A DNA stretch of 64,000 bases from Betaproteobacteria bacterium UKL13-2 (GTDB lineage Bacteria; Pseudomonadota; Gammaproteobacteria; Burkholderiales; Usitatibacteraceae), in the NCBI GenBank assembly GCA_001602455.1, contig CP012157.1:1855733-1919732 (forward strand), given 5' to 3'. A program made the position numbers and the translations under genes. The notes under the pieces are model-generated. The model was not told the DNA's origin. It searched no databases and was given only the letters and a program-made list of their open reading frames with translations. This document shows, in pieces, positions 1 through 8,920 of the stretch (position 1 is its first letter; each line of letters opens with the position of its first letter).

Positions 1-2
1 CA

Positions 3-791
3 CTTGAAGCGCAGGTGAAGCACTATGAAGTTGATGTGATGAACTTGCAGCGTGCCGAGAAATTAGTGCCAGCCACTAACGAGAACGGCCTCATCGAAGT
101 GCATCTGGTGAATGGTGCGGTGCTCAAGACTAAGACGGTTATTCTTTCGACGGGTGCGCGGTGGCGAAACATCAATGTGCCGGGTGAAGACCAGTACAAA
201 AACAAAGGTGTTGCGTACTGCCCCCACTGTGACGGCCCATTGTTCAAAGGTAAACACGTTGCCGTCATTGGTGGCGGGAATTCAGGTGTAGAAGCGGCTA
301 TTGACTTGGCGGGTGTGGTCGGGCATGTGACGTTGTTTGAATTTGCTGAGGCATTGAAAGCCGATGCGGTGTTGGTACGCAAGCTGCAAAGCCTAGCGAA
401 TGTCACCATCCACACCAACGCGCAAACGACTGAAATCACCGGCAATGGCAGCCGTGTTAACGGTTTGACCTACAAAGAGCGTACCACCGGCGACATCAAA
501 CACGTAGCATTGGAAGGCGTGTTTGTGCAGATTGGTCTGGTCCCCAATACTGAATGGCTGACGGGCAATGTTGAGTTGAGCCGTTTCGGTGAGATTGTGG
601 TTGACGCGAAGGGGGCGACCAGTGTGCCGGGTGTCTTTGCGGCCGGCGATTGCACGGTGACACCGTATAAGCAAATCGTGATTGCGGCAGGCGAGGGCGC
701 GAAGGCGGCATTGAGCGCCTTCGACCATCTGATTCGCTTGCCAGTCGCAGAACGCCCGAAAATGGCGGCGGCAGCGACATCGGCGCATTAG
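3..791 (+). CDS. ahpF: Alkyl hydroperoxide reductase subunit F, C-terminal half (cut by window start)
   Basis: AhpF is a cytoplasmic FAD enzyme that carries electrons from NADH to the peroxidase AhpC. The reading frame is open to the left edge, so the N-terminal thioredoxin-like part and the first FAD segment lie outside the window; about 262 of some 520 residues are present. Seen directly: the redox disulfide CPHC within AYCPHCDGP (encoded near 219-230), the dinucleotide-binding motif GGGNSG just after it, and the closing FAD motif AAGDCT near the C-terminus. The CPHCDGP form and following LFKGK distinguish AhpF from plain thioredoxin reductase (usually CATCDG). The internal GTG at 15 is not a real start because the frame continues upstream. 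The next gene is convergent, with 158 bp between them and no clear terminator. Confidence 0.9.
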   Translation, partial: LEAQVKHYEVDVMNLQRAEKLVPATNENGLIEVHLVNGAVLKTKTVILSTGARWRNINVPGEDQYKNKGVAYCPHCDGPLFKGKHVAVIGGGNSGVEAAIDLAGVVGHVTLFEFAEALKADAVLVRKLQSLANVTIHTNAQTTEITGNGSRVNGLTYKERTTGDIKHVALEGVFVQIGLVPNTEWLTGNVELSRFGEIVVDAKGATSVPGVFAAGDCTVTPYKQIVIAAGEGAKAALSAFDHLIRLPVAERPKMAAAATSAH

Positions 792-949
792 ATTTGATGC
801 GGTCTTGTTCGAAGCGCCGGTCGAGCTTGCAATTACTCGCACCAATTGCCGATGCTTCTTCTCGTCTGAGTATTTCGCAACTCGCCGACCACTTCGAACG
901 ACATTGATTTGTATTCGGCGGGCACCCAATGACAACGCGGTTGCCCCTC

Positions 950-1573
950 TCAACCAAGTTGTGTGCTGCTGAGTAAAACGGGGAATGCTGTCGGTATTGC
1001 TTCCATTACCTTGAATGCCGCAAATGCATCATTCGCGGCATAGAGTAATTGTGGTGGCGTTAGACGAGGCAGCGACCAATTTGTCGTGGTCACGCGCTTT
1101 GACTTATGAAACTTTTGGTTCATCACGATAGCGACTGCTGCGCGCACGCCCGCAGTCTGTTTGTAACCGGCGTGGCGAAACAGGATATTGAGATCCAGCA
1201 GCGATTGCGCCTCGACTCCTAACTTATTCCGCATCTGCTTCCGATCAGACTCAAGACCAAATCCAACTTTCCGAACGGAAGGTGCCGTAAGGACTTCAAG
1301 CAAAGCCTCTCGCCCCGCAGTTTGATATAGCTGGAAAATATACGCACGGTCAGCGATTGCAAATTGGACAATATGCGGGCCGGTGCTGACTTCACCTTTG
1401 GTAAAGGTTGGTTTTGATTCGGTATCAAACCCCACCACTCCAGCAGCCAAAATATTTTTCGCAGCCTCTGCAAATTCAGCAGCCGTGACCGGCACCACGA
1501 TTTGACTCAGGGTGAGGCCGACGAATGGTTCCAGTAACGTCGTTTCAGCTTTGCGTGGTGTGGCTTGTCTCAA
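950..1573 (-). CDS. DEDDy 3'-5' exonuclease domain protein (RNase D-like)
   Basis: A 207-residue single-domain 3'-5' exonuclease of the DnaQ-like DEDD superfamily, expected to trim RNA or DNA 3' ends with two metal ions. The acidic motifs are visible: FDTE (ExoI, about residue 50), GFGLESD (ExoII, about 100) and YAANDAFAA (ExoIII, Y-x3-D, about 180), so it is the DEDDy subtype. There is no HRDC domain, so it is much shorter than true RNase D (about 370 aa). The start chosen is TTG at 1573, with AAGGA seven bases upstream; no ATG lies earlier in the conserved part. It stands alone, convergent with ahpF. Substrate cannot be told from sequence. Confidence 0.82.
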   Translation of the reverse strand: MRQATPRKAETTLLEPFVGLTLSQIVVPVTAAEFAEAAKNILAAGVVGFDTESKPTFTKGEVSTGPHIVQFAIADRAYIFQLYQTAGREALLEVLTAPSVRKVGFGLESDRKQMRNKLGVEAQSLLDLNILFRHAGYKQTAGVRAAVAIVMNQKFHKSKRVTTTNWSLPRLTPPQLLYAANDAFAAFKVMEAIPTAFPVLLSSTQLG

Positions 1574-2003
1574 CTCGATTCCTTAACCCGTGCGGAGAAC
1601 CACATATTTCGCGCAAGACATTCTTGAATATCCTCGCGGTGTGATGTGCGTCGCCAAGCATCGCGACAAACTCTCTGAGAAGTGGTGGCGTGTCGCGACG
1701 GGCGCGTTGGTCAACACGATTTTACGCGGTCGACGCCCGCAAATGGCAGCAAATGGCAGCAAATGGTAGCAAATGCTCGCCGCCGGTTTGGCTCAACCGG
1801 CCGATGGCACAAACCACTGCACCGCGTTAGCGCTCCACCGGTACCCGTGCCAAGAGCGGTGTCTGTGTACGTCGTGCCGTCGCCGACCGCTTAGGAACGC
1901 CAGCATATAACCAGCGAACAAGCGTGTGCCATCATGGGCAAACACGGCACGACAAGTTCAGGCGAGTGAAATTCTTTTGTGCTAACCGCGCTGCCTTTGG
2001 GCG
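1574..2003. other. Intergenic stretch with a 10-bp microrepeat and a possible dead reading frame
   Basis: No gene is called here. The sequence holds three and a half copies of the 10-mer AAATGGCAGC at 1741-1775. In plus-strand frame, about 1605-1770 reads as an open stretch (including LEYPRGVMCVAK and EKWWRVATGALV) that looks protein-like but has no usable start and ends inside the microrepeat. It may be a gene remnant, but I do not recognise the family. Confidence 0.3.
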
Positions 2004-2037
2004 AAAAAAAGCCCAACACTGATTTCCAGTGTTGGGC
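2004..2037 (-). terminator. Intrinsic terminator of the BON-protein operon
   Basis: A perfect 10-bp stem (GCCCAACACT, 2011-2020, with AGTGTTGGGC, 2028-2037) and a 7-base loop, followed on the minus strand by seven T (AAAAAAA at 2004-2010 on the plus strand). It lies about 120 bp beyond the stop of the minus-strand BON gene. A short ACTACA repeat at about 2065-2090 sits between. Confidence 0.85.
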
Positions 2038-2158
2038 ATAGCTCACTTCTCACCACACTCACTTCAACTACAACTACAACTACAACAACACCATTACGCT
2101 GGTTTGGTTGTCGCCAAACCTAATGGGGCGTTTCTATTCCTTTTGTCTGCGAGCTTCG

Positions 2159-2761
2159 TTATTTTTTCAGCTTCAGTTTGTTTTCCACCGCCGTCACACC
2201 TTTGATGTCACGCACGATAGAGGTTGCTCGGTCGATTTGGGTCTGATTTTCAACAAAACCAGTCAGTTGGACATTGCCTTTCCGTGTCACAACCGAAATA
2301 TCGAAACCCTTGACCACTGCATCGGCAATAAAGGCTGACTTCACGCGCGTGGTCAAAATGCTGTCGTCGACTTCATTTCCCACGCTCGTTGTTCCCGTCT
2401 TAACCGTCATCGCATTCTCAACTTTAGATACACCCTCAACCCGGCTGGCAACCAGAATCGCACGATCAACCGCGATTTGGCTGTCAACAAAGCCGCCGAG
2501 TTGCACGACTCCTTTTCGGGTCTCAACCTTGATGTCAAACCCTTTTACATCTTGGTCTCCAAGAAGTGCGGTTTTGACCTTACTGGTGATGAGCGCACTG
2601 TCAATTTCTGTACCGACGGTTGTTGCTACAGCGGGTGCTGCAACACTTGCCTTCGTCATCTCAGAATCTGTCCGATTGCAGCCAACGGTTAGAAGAATCG
2701 CGCTCGCCGCAAGAAAAGCTGCGATGCACTCTGTTGAAAACCCTACAGGCTTCGTCTGCAT
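2159..2761 (-). CDS. Lipoprotein with two BON domains
   Basis: A 200-residue predicted periplasmic lipoprotein of the OsmY/BON type. BON domains bind phospholipid surfaces and typically serve in envelope stress. From the ATG at 2761 the protein opens with a signal peptide ending in the lipobox LTVGC (Cys 28), then two tandem BON domains at about 50-115 and 125-195; they share the patterns VKTALLGDQDVKGFDI and VKSAFIADAVVKGFDI. A longer frame would start at 2800, but the ATG at 2761 overlaps the stop of the upstream gene (TAATG), a classic translational-coupling arrangement, so it is preferred. It ends upstream of a strong terminator. Confidence 0.85.
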   Translation of the reverse strand: MQTKPVGFSTECIAAFLAASAILLTVGCNRTDSEMTKASVAAPAVATTVGTEIDSALITSKVKTALLGDQDVKGFDIKVETRKGVVQLGGFVDSQIAVDRAILVASRVEGVSKVENAMTVKTGTTSVGNEVDDSILTTRVKSAFIADAVVKGFDISVVTRKGNVQLTGFVENQTQIDRATSIVRDIKGVTAVENKLKLKK

Positions 2762-3395
2762 TAGTTTTTGCCAAAGGCTAATTTGCTGTCTTTGACACAC
2801 TTGTCTTTCGCATCACCCGCAAAAGCGCTGCATTTCTCAATGGCTACGGCGTAATCTGCGTTTGTCTTTTCAACTGCGGCATCAGAGCGCGCTGCTGTTG
2901 TTTTTTCTGTCGCCACGTTACGAGCGTCGACGACTTTCATTTGTGCTTTTGCATCAGCCTTTGCGGATGTTTGTGTTGCCTTGGCTTGTTTGACGCATAC
3001 GTCTTTTAGATTACCCGCTTGTCATCACACTTTTCTCGAGAAACTGCGTAGTCAGACTCCGCTTTTGCAACGCGCACCTTATACCTTGTATCAACGCTAG
3101 GTTTGTAGGCATATTCCAGCTCGGCATACGCGACTTTCTCTTTACCTTTTGCTGCTGCCATACATGTGTCTTTGGCATTGTCAGCAAGTGACTTGCATGT
3201 AGCCTTGCCCACTTTATATTCAGCGGCGATCACGCCCTTCTGCGCGTCGTGAGCAGCCTTTGACATTGGCATGGACGGCGGCGTTGCCATCGAGGCTGGA
3301 TTGCTTTGCGCGATACACGTTGCGCTGGCCAGCGTAGTCATAAGCGCTGCTATGTATCTGATGGAGATAACTGGTTTATTTGCATGGGTTTTCAT
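2761..3395 (-). pseudogene. Secreted Cys/Ala/Lys-rich protein, split by a single-base frameshift
   Basis: From ATG 3395 (AGGA upstream) the frame encodes a signal peptide (about 1-29, ending TCIAQS) and an Ala/Lys-rich, probably helical body with spaced Cys repeats (KATCKSLADNAKDTC, SREKCDDK). It then meets a stop at about 3006 after CDDKRVI. Moving to the next frame at about 3018 restores the same pattern without a break: AGNLKDVCVKQAKA, then ADYAVAIEKC and FAGDAKDKCVKDS, ending at the TAA at 2761-2763. Loss of one A (GACAAGCGGG for an expected GACAAAGCGGG) explains it. The restored protein is about 211 residues and its stop overlaps the BON-protein ATG, so the two form one operon. Function is unknown; similar small exported proteins occur beside BON proteins in betaproteobacteria. 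The lesion could be a real mutation or a sequencing error. Confidence 0.8.
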
Positions 3396-3643
3396 TGCTG
3401 TTCCTAATTGTGAGTGTTGATGTTTCTTTATCATCTTGAGGTCCGATTGCCGTCGCATCGCCCCCCAAGTTGATCCCTAAGTCGGGCGCGCTTCCTCGAT
3501 CCGTGTTTGCTTGGCGGGCGCTGTTTGGTGCCAGTAAGTTCGAAACGCATGATTAATGAATTCGGGATTGTTATCTGTACGCTGTTGTACATACCGCCAA
3601 AACAAAACACGGCGGGATCGAGCCGGGGCGATGAAAGTAGCCT

Positions 3644-3955
3644 CTAGCCTGAATATTTCATGGGTCGCCTGATGTGTCGAAGGAGGTCGCCTCTGAACGA
3701 GTGGATAAGCAATTTGGTTCGTTCCACTTTTGCCGTGGATGCGGGCTGCACGTTCGCTCTCGGGCGATTGGACGGCAGATCGGACGGCAAACTGGACGGC
3801 ACCGTGTTTGCCATCGCAGTTGATAAAAACGCACCTTCCTCTCGTACTTATTTGGCAAACACGGCCCGCCATGCTGTGGTCGGTCAGGCAAAAAATCGCT
3901 CGCCCGTTCACCACTTACCCGCTTTCGAGCGCGCTCCCATGACATGTTCAGTCTC
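3644..3955 (-). repeat. R1 element copy a (near full length, about 311 bp)
   Basis: Left end CTAGCCTGAATATTTCATGG at 3644 and a decayed inverted right end near 3935-3955 (CCCATGACATGTTCAG). The interior matches the interiors of the copies at 20.7 and 31.7-33.3 kb, including the segment reading GCCATCGCAGTTGATAAAAA. Orientation is opposite to the 31.7 kb copy. Open frames that cross it are not genes. Confidence 0.85.
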
Positions 3956-4504
3956 GCGACTCTGGTATGTTTTATTCCCTGACTCGCAATATCAATGGCC
4001 TATATCGATAGTGTATTCAGGAGGCGAAGCCGCTCTTGAGGGCGCTGGGCTAAGCAGGTAGCTAATCATCTCAACAGTCCGAGCGCTCGGCATCTCCCTC
4101 GTGCTCTTTCGTGAAGATCGGCCTCTTTTTTTGCAGCCGATTCTTTATAGCGCGATCGACTGAGTCGATAAGTGGCGGCAGAGATGGCGTGCCTTTGTAG
4201 ATAAGTCGATCCATTACTTGTCCCATCATCGCGCGATGACACGCTGATGGTTTCAAACTAAATCGTGCCTCCTTCTCTCGCCCCTCATGTTCGGGTGGTC
4301 GATGCGACTGGGGTCGTAAATCGCTGGGCAAATTGATGCGATGCGTGGGTGTACCGTCGTCTAGGTGTTTTGTCTGTGCGATGAAGAACATATGTGAGAA
4401 ATTTTTATTTGCTGTATGTTTCACGCTCTATTAGCGCAGAGCGCCCATCATGTTTTGGGACAAGAGCTTTGTGCATATTTGTACGATAACGACGAGGATT
4501 TCTC
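3956..4504. other. Intergenic region upstream of the Crp/Fnr gene
   Basis: No recognisable gene. A minus-strand frame at 4071-4424 (117 codons) could encode a basic, Arg/His-rich hypothetical protein, but it has no domain, no clear ribosome site and no context, so it is not called. The promoter of the Crp/Fnr gene must lie in the last 150 bp. Confidence 0.4.
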
Positions 4505-5194
4505 ATGCCATCAAGGCGAAAGCCCATTGCAAACCGTCTGCTCATGTCGCTCCCTCCTGCGGATCAGTCGAGGCTTGCGGAACACATGGAAACCGTATCT
4601 TTCGCCTTTGGTGATGTACTTTACGAAGTCGGGGATCGGCTAAATTTTGTGTATTTTCCTGAGTCCATGTTGGTATCGAAAAGTCTCGTTGTTGATGACA
4701 AGCTGCCACTTGAAATTGCCATGGTTGGCTGTGACGGATTAGTTGGTTCCTCGTTGGCGATGGGGATGGCGGTCGCCTCCGTTCGGGTGTCGGTGCGCGT
4801 CGCAGGAACGGCGAAGCGAATGACGATTGAGCAATTTCAGCGCGAATTCAAAAATTCGACCACATTTCGAAAAGCTGTTCTTTGCTTTATCCACTCGCTA
4901 ATGCTTCAAGTTTCGCAGACGGCGGGTTGTAACCGCTTTCATGTTGTGGAGTCGCGACTCGCGCGCTGGCTGCTCATGACGCGAGATCGCGTCGGGGTCG
5001 ATGAATTCGCGTTGACGCAGGAGTACTTAGCACAAATGCTCGGCGTTCGGCGCGTGGGGGTGACGCATGCAGCGCAAATGCTGAAGTTGAGGAAGCTCAT
5101 CAGCTATTCGCGAGGGAGGCTTCAGATTGTGAATGGCCCCGGATTGGAAGCAGCCGCGTGCTCTTGCTATCACAAGATGAAGCAAGCTGAGTGA
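4505..5194 (+). CDS. Crp/Fnr-family transcriptional regulator
   Basis: A 229-residue DNA-binding regulator. It has an N-terminal cNMP-binding-like beta-barrel (about 25-130) and a C-terminal winged helix-turn-helix (about 150-215) with the recognition segment LTQEYLAQMLGVRRVGVTHA (169-188). The barrel lacks the cysteines of the FNR iron-sulfur type and the Arg/Ser residues that contact cAMP in Crp, so the effector is unknown. It resembles the many Burkholderiales Crp-like proteins with VGCDGLVG and QTAxCNRxHxxxxRLxRWLL motifs. Start at ATG 4505 with GAGG seven bases upstream. It is transcribed alone; the next gene is convergent. Confidence 0.88.
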   Translation: MPSRRKPIANRLLMSLPPADQSRLAEHMETVSFAFGDVLYEVGDRLNFVYFPESMLVSKSLVVDDKLPLEIAMVGCDGLVGSSLAMGMAVASVRVSVRVAGTAKRMTIEQFQREFKNSTTFRKAVLCFIHSLMLQVSQTAGCNRFHVVESRLARWLLMTRDRVGVDEFALTQEYLAQMLGVRRVGVTHAAQMLKLRKLISYSRGRLQIVNGPGLEAAACSCYHKMKQAE

Positions 5195-5254
5195 AGATCC
5201 AGCAAGGGGAAGTCTTCCGCGGCCGCAGCACGCGCCGCTGCCGGAGAAAAGCCC

Positions 5255-5998
5255 CTATTGGCGGCTAGAGGCGGCCAACAACTCTGTGACCGTCAAGAAT
5301 CGCCACTCGCCAGTCCCCAAGTTCGAAGGCAGTACAAGATTTCCGATTTGACTGCGGTGTAGCGCGGCAACATGATTGTCGACAGCAGATAGCATCCTCT
5401 TAACTTGGTGATACTTGCCTTGCGCTAATGTCATTTTTAGGTGACTCGGCGCAGTACGCTCACAGGCGAGTGCGCGGACTGGCGTAGGACTATCGTCGAG
5501 CACCACGCCATCGAGAAGGCGTCGGATCTGTTGGTCACTGATGGGCGAACTCGTTGTGATCTCGTAGACCTTGGGTACGTGGTGTTTCGGCGAGGCCATT
5601 TGGTGAATAAACTGTCCATCATCGGAGAACAAAAGTAACCCGGTCGTGTCTTGGTCCAATCGGCCAACAGACTGGACATCTCGTAACCGCAGCGGAGAAG
5701 GAAGAAGTGTATAGACGCTTGGGTGTGATTTGGCCTTTTGCGAGCATTCATATCCGGCTGGTTTGTTTAGCATCAGATATGCCTTGGCATGATATTCCCA
5801 CGCCTCGCCATTCACCGAGAACGTAAGCGGCCAAGCGCTTTCATCGGAAACATCAATCGTTAATGATGAGTCGTTAACCGTTTCACCGTTTATCTGGACT
5901 AAGCCCTCTATGACCAACACTCTGCAACGTTTACGCGTGCCAAATCCTTGGCTAAACAAAAGTTGCTCGATACTGATGATGTTTTTTGGGCGTGGCAT
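5255..5998 (-). CDS. rsuA: 16S rRNA pseudouridine synthase (RsuA family)
   Basis: A 247-residue enzyme that isomerises uridine to pseudouridine in rRNA; RsuA acts on U516 of 16S rRNA. An N-terminal S4 RNA-binding domain (about 7-60) precedes the catalytic domain. The catalytic Asp lies in GRLDQDTTGLLL, and the family motifs LMLNKPAGYECS and GKYHQVKRML follow the expected order. Length and the short form fit RsuA rather than the longer RluB/RluF proteins, though the RsuA/RluE subfamily split is uncertain without alignment. It stands alone between convergent and divergent neighbours. Confidence 0.82.
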   Translation of the reverse strand: MPRPKNIISIEQLLFSQGFGTRKRCRVLVIEGLVQINGETVNDSSLTIDVSDESAWPLTFSVNGEAWEYHAKAYLMLNKPAGYECSQKAKSHPSVYTLLPSPLRLRDVQSVGRLDQDTTGLLLFSDDGQFIHQMASPKHHVPKVYEITTSSPISDQQIRRLLDGVVLDDSPTPVRALACERTAPSHLKMTLAQGKYHQVKRMLSAVDNHVAALHRSQIGNLVLPSNLGTGEWRFLTVTELLAASSRQ

Positions 5999-6157
5999 GC
6001 AGCGTGAACTAGGCGGAGGGCAAACACATATTTTAGCGGTCGCGATTTTCGTCAGGCCAGGTCGCCTAAATTAGTGAGTTACCTGAAATAATGTGAGCCT
6101 CAACTGCGCAGGAAAGCGTTCCTGCGCTCGACAAATCGCACATTCTCAGTCAATCCT

Positions 6158-7660
6158 ATGGCAACTCAGCGCGCAACACCCGCCTACGACACTCTCGCGG
6201 GCACTTGGAAAAAGCTGCACCATTTCAGCCACCTTCAAGCACTCGCTAGTTGGGACCGCATGTCCATGATGCCAAGCGGCGGCAATGCGGCGCGTGCCGA
6301 GGCAATGGCAGAGATGGACGGGCTGCTTCACAGTATCCGAACCGATCCGCAACTCAGAAGCTACATTGATGCCGCAGAAAGTGAGCCCCTGGGAGACCTA
6401 GACAAAGCAAACCTGCGTGAAATCCGTCGTGATTGGCGCAGCGCAAATGCGTTGCCCGCAGATCTGGTGCAGCGTCAATCGTTAGCCAATGCAACCTGTG
6501 AGCATGCGTGGCGCGAGCAGCGTCCCGCCAATGATTGGCAAGGTTTTCTTGAGAATTTTCGCGCTGTGCTGAAATGCAGTCGAGCGCAAGCCGCTTTTCT
6601 TTCAAGTGAAACAGGCCTCAAGCCCTACGATGCCTTGATGGATTTCTACGAGCCGGGGATGACGAGCGAGAAGCTCGATGTTTTGTTCGACGATTTGCTC
6701 ACTTGGCTCCCCGATCTGGTACGCAAAGTGCGCCTAAAGCAAGCATCACAGAACGTTTTGCCGCCTGTGGGCCCTTTCTCGCGTGCAGCGCAGCACGCTG
6801 TCGGACTAGAGGTCATGACGTTGCTTGGTTTTGATTTTAATGCTGGGCGCTTAGACGAAAGCGCACACCCGTTCTGCGGTGGTGTTCCTGAAGATACAAG
6901 GCTCACCACTCGATATCGCGATGATGACTTCGTTGGTAGCCTGATGGGAACCATTCACGAGACGGGCCATGGCCGCTATGAGCAGAGCCTACCGCGTGAC
7001 TTGCTTGGGCAGCCGGTGGCATGGGCGAGGAGTGCCGGGATTCACGAGAGCCAAAGCTTGAGTTTCGAAATGCAGATTGGTTTGTCACGCGCCTTTGTTG
7101 GGCTAATGGCACCTGCAATCGTGAAGCATTTCGGTACGCAGCCTGCATTCGACGCTGAAAATCTTTACCAACACCTGATTCGTGTTCAGCCAAACTTCAT
7201 CCGTGTTGAAGCCGACGAATTGACCTATCCGCTGCACGTCATCCTAAGATACCGCATTGAACGTGATCTGATCGAGGGCCGTGTTGAGGCAGAAGATATT
7301 CCAGATGTATGGGACAAGGCCATGGCGGAATTGCTCGATGTTGACACCTGCGGTAACTATAAAAATGGGTGCATGCAGGATGTTCATTGGGCGGAGGGCT
7401 TGTTTGGCTACTTCCCCAGTTATACGCTTGGCGCGATGTATGCCGCACAGTGGTTTGCGGGTATTCGTCGACAAGTACCAGACTTCGACACGCGCATGGC
7501 CTTCGGAGAGCTGCATCTCGCGTTTGACTGGCTCAAGACGAACATCTGGGCGCATGGAAGTCGCTTGACCACTGAGGAGCTTGTCATTCGCGCGACCGGG
7601 ACGCCACTTGATGCCACCCACTATCGGCGTCACCTTGAAACGCGCTATCTTGGCGACTAG
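6158..7660 (+). CDS. M32-family metallocarboxypeptidase
   Basis: A 500-residue cytosolic zinc carboxypeptidase of family M32 (Taq/Pfu carboxypeptidase type), which removes C-terminal residues other than proline. The zinc motif HETGH is at about 267-271, and the third ligand glutamate lies in the GIHESQSLSFE motif some 30 residues on. The family block PNFIRVEADELTYPLH follows. Length matches the family (about 500), and no signal peptide is present. The stop codon TAG (7658-7660) is part of the CTAG at the left edge of an R1 repeat. Confidence 0.92.
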   Translation: MATQRATPAYDTLAGTWKKLHHFSHLQALASWDRMSMMPSGGNAARAEAMAEMDGLLHSIRTDPQLRSYIDAAESEPLGDLDKANLREIRRDWRSANALPADLVQRQSLANATCEHAWREQRPANDWQGFLENFRAVLKCSRAQAAFLSSETGLKPYDALMDFYEPGMTSEKLDVLFDDLLTWLPDLVRKVRLKQASQNVLPPVGPFSRAAQHAVGLEVMTLLGFDFNAGRLDESAHPFCGGVPEDTRLTTRYRDDDFVGSLMGTIHETGHGRYEQSLPRDLLGQPVAWARSAGIHESQSLSFEMQIGLSRAFVGLMAPAIVKHFGTQPAFDAENLYQHLIRVQPNFIRVEADELTYPLHVILRYRIERDLIEGRVEAEDIPDVWDKAMAELLDVDTCGNYKNGCMQDVHWAEGLFGYFPSYTLGAMYAAQWFAGIRRQVPDFDTRMAFGELHLAFDWLKTNIWAHGSRLTTEELVIRATGTPLDATHYRRHLETRYLGD

Positions 7661-8250
7661 CCTGAATAGTTCATGGGAGCGCGTTTGAAAGTCGGTGAGC
7701 GGGTGAGTTTGGCAAGCGACTGGGTATGCCAGTTGAACTCGTCACCTATACGGCGGCCGGAAAAGTCGTTGAAAGTATCGAGGCGGGCGAGTGGGATATT
7801 GCTTTTTTCGTAAGCGATCCAATCCGTGCGTCGGATGCAGAGTTTACCGCTGCCTATGAGGTGATTGAGGGGGCCTACATGGTTCAACGCGATTCTCCAA
7901 TTCGGCGGAATGAAGACGTTGACCGAGAGGGCACGCGAGTCGTGGTGGGCAAAGTATTCCAAGATTGCGGCTGCTCGACGGGTGTTTTATGGCGATCAAC
8001 CAAGCGATGGCGGTGCCAAAGGGGCGACTTGTAGGGGTGGCGTACCTATCCGCTTTCGTGGAAGAAATGAAAGCGAGCGCTTTTCTCGCAGCCGCGTTGG
8101 CGCGTCACAAAATTGAGGGGCGGCAGTTGGAGCATTGGCCAGTTCGATGGGTGGCTCGTCGCGTGGAAGCTAGGGCAATGCCCATTCGATGTCGTGGTTA
8201 ACAGCGCGCACACTTCGCGGCTTTTGAACGCGCCCCGATGAAATGTTCAT
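7657..8250. repeat. R1 element copy b, enclosing a dead gene
   Basis: Left end CTAGCCTGAATAGTTCATGG at 7657, with the following arm GCGCGTTTGAAAGTCGGTGAG. The right end at about 8220-8250 (CTTTTGAACGCGCCCCGATG then AAATGTTCATCGGC) matches the inverted right arm of other copies with some decay. In place of the usual interior there is a solute-binding-protein remnant. Confidence 0.72.
7706..8201 (+). pseudogene. Remnant of a family-3 extracellular solute-binding protein
   Basis: The frame at about 7706-7950 reads GKRLGMPVELVTYTAAGKV, EAGEWDIAFFVSDP and TAAYEVIEGAYMV, typical of the middle of an ABC-type amino-acid-binding protein (SBP_bac_3). After VVVGK the match stops; another frame from about 7962 resumes with LRLLDGCFMAINQAMAVPKG and AFVEEMKASAFLAAALARH, the C-terminal part of the same family. 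The N-terminal third including the signal peptide is absent, an internal part is missing and the frame is broken, so no product is expected. Both ends run into R1 repeat arms. Confidence 0.82.
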
Positions 8251-8267
8251 CGGCCATTTGAGCAAAC

Positions 8268-8298
8268 AAAAACGCCAGCCCGCAGGCTGGCGTTTTTT
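8268..8298 (-). terminator. Intrinsic terminator after the HiPIP gene
   Basis: An 8-bp GC-rich stem (CGCCAGCC, 8273-8280, with GGCTGGCG, 8285-8292) and a 4-base loop, with an A-run on the left and a T-run on the right. It can act in both directions; the minus-strand HiPIP gene ends 22 bp away. Confidence 0.85.
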
Positions 8299-8319
8299 CT
8301 TCACGAGACGTGACGTGAA

Positions 8320-8628
8320 TTACTTCTTCGCAACAGCGCCCCAGCCAGTGCAGTGGCCGTTCGGGCTGATCTCGGTGTCACCCGGCAGAATCTTGCAACC
8401 GCCAAGCGCCTTGGCATCTTTGCCAGCGACCCAGTGGGTGCAGTTAGAGCACTTCTGCGCAACGCCAGCAACGGTTTCAGGTTTGTCTTTGTACTTCAAC
8501 GCGCTGCGCAGCGCATCATTCTTGGCCGCATATGCGTTGCCAGTCATGGCAACAACTGGGATGCTGGCCAAACCGAGGGAGATAGTTTTGAGGACGCTAC
8601 GGCGTGAGGGGTTTTTGATTTCGTTCAT
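8320..8628 (-). CDS. High-potential iron-sulfur protein (HiPIP)
   Basis: A 102-residue periplasmic 4Fe-4S electron carrier. The N-terminus carries a Tat signal (SRRSVLKT, hydrophobic to about residue 34, cleavage near AYA), as expected for a protein exported with its cluster. The four cluster cysteines are at 60, 63, 78 and 93 (CSNC, GGC, HCTGW), the exact HiPIP spacing, followed by the terminal GWG. HiPIPs donate electrons to photosynthetic reaction centres or to terminal oxidases; no such partner is in the window. It is a single gene with its own terminator. Confidence 0.93.
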   Translation of the reverse strand: MNEIKNPSRRSVLKTISLGLASIPVVAMTGNAYAAKNDALRSALKYKDKPETVAGVAQKCSNCTHWVAGKDAKALGGCKILPGDTEISPNGHCTGWGAVAKK

Positions 8629-8761
8629 GAGTCTTACCAGTTGAGTAAGGCAACATAGCCAGCCACAATGATACCGGGTTTTGGCTACGCTGTTGAAGTC
8701 ATCAGACCTTTATCTCGTTGAATATAAATGGGAATTATTCTTGTTTGCGGTGGATGCGCGT

Positions 8762-8830
8762 TAGCCTGAACATTTAACGAGAGCACGCTCGAAGACAGGG
8801 CGAACGGGTGTCCCATCGAGCGCAAACGGG
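8762..8830 (+). repeat. R1 end, solitary and degenerate (copy c)
   Basis: TTAGCCTGAACATTTAACGAG starts at 8761 and is followed by a decayed arm (GCACGCTCGAAGACAGGGCGA). No matching right end is nearby. Confidence 0.55.
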
Positions 8831-8855
8831 CTGCGTGCGCAGATCCTGAAGTTGC

Positions 8856-8890
8856 AAAAATGCCCCAGCCAATGAGCTTGGACTGGGGCA
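8856..8890 (-). terminator. Intrinsic terminator of the molybdenum hydroxylase operon
   Basis: TGCCCCAGCC (8861-8870) pairs with the inverted segment ending GACTGGGGCA (8881-8890), followed on the minus strand by TTTTT (8856-8860). It lies about 30 bp beyond the stop of the large subunit gene. Confidence 0.8.
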
Positions 8891-8920
8891 GGTGGCGTGG
8901 GGCTGACGGGATGCGTGTGG

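Noticed and set aside
1682-1894. 70-codon plus-strand frame as a gene
   Set aside because: It runs through the 10-bp microrepeat and has no recognisable features.
3477-4061. Several open frames over 100 codons on both strands
   Set aside because: They cross the R1 repeat and reappear in part at other R1 copies; they are by-products of the repeat sequence.
4071-4424. 117-codon minus-strand open frame that could be a hypothetical gene
   Set aside because: No domain, no ribosome site, Arg/His-rich composition typical of a non-coding frame, and no context.
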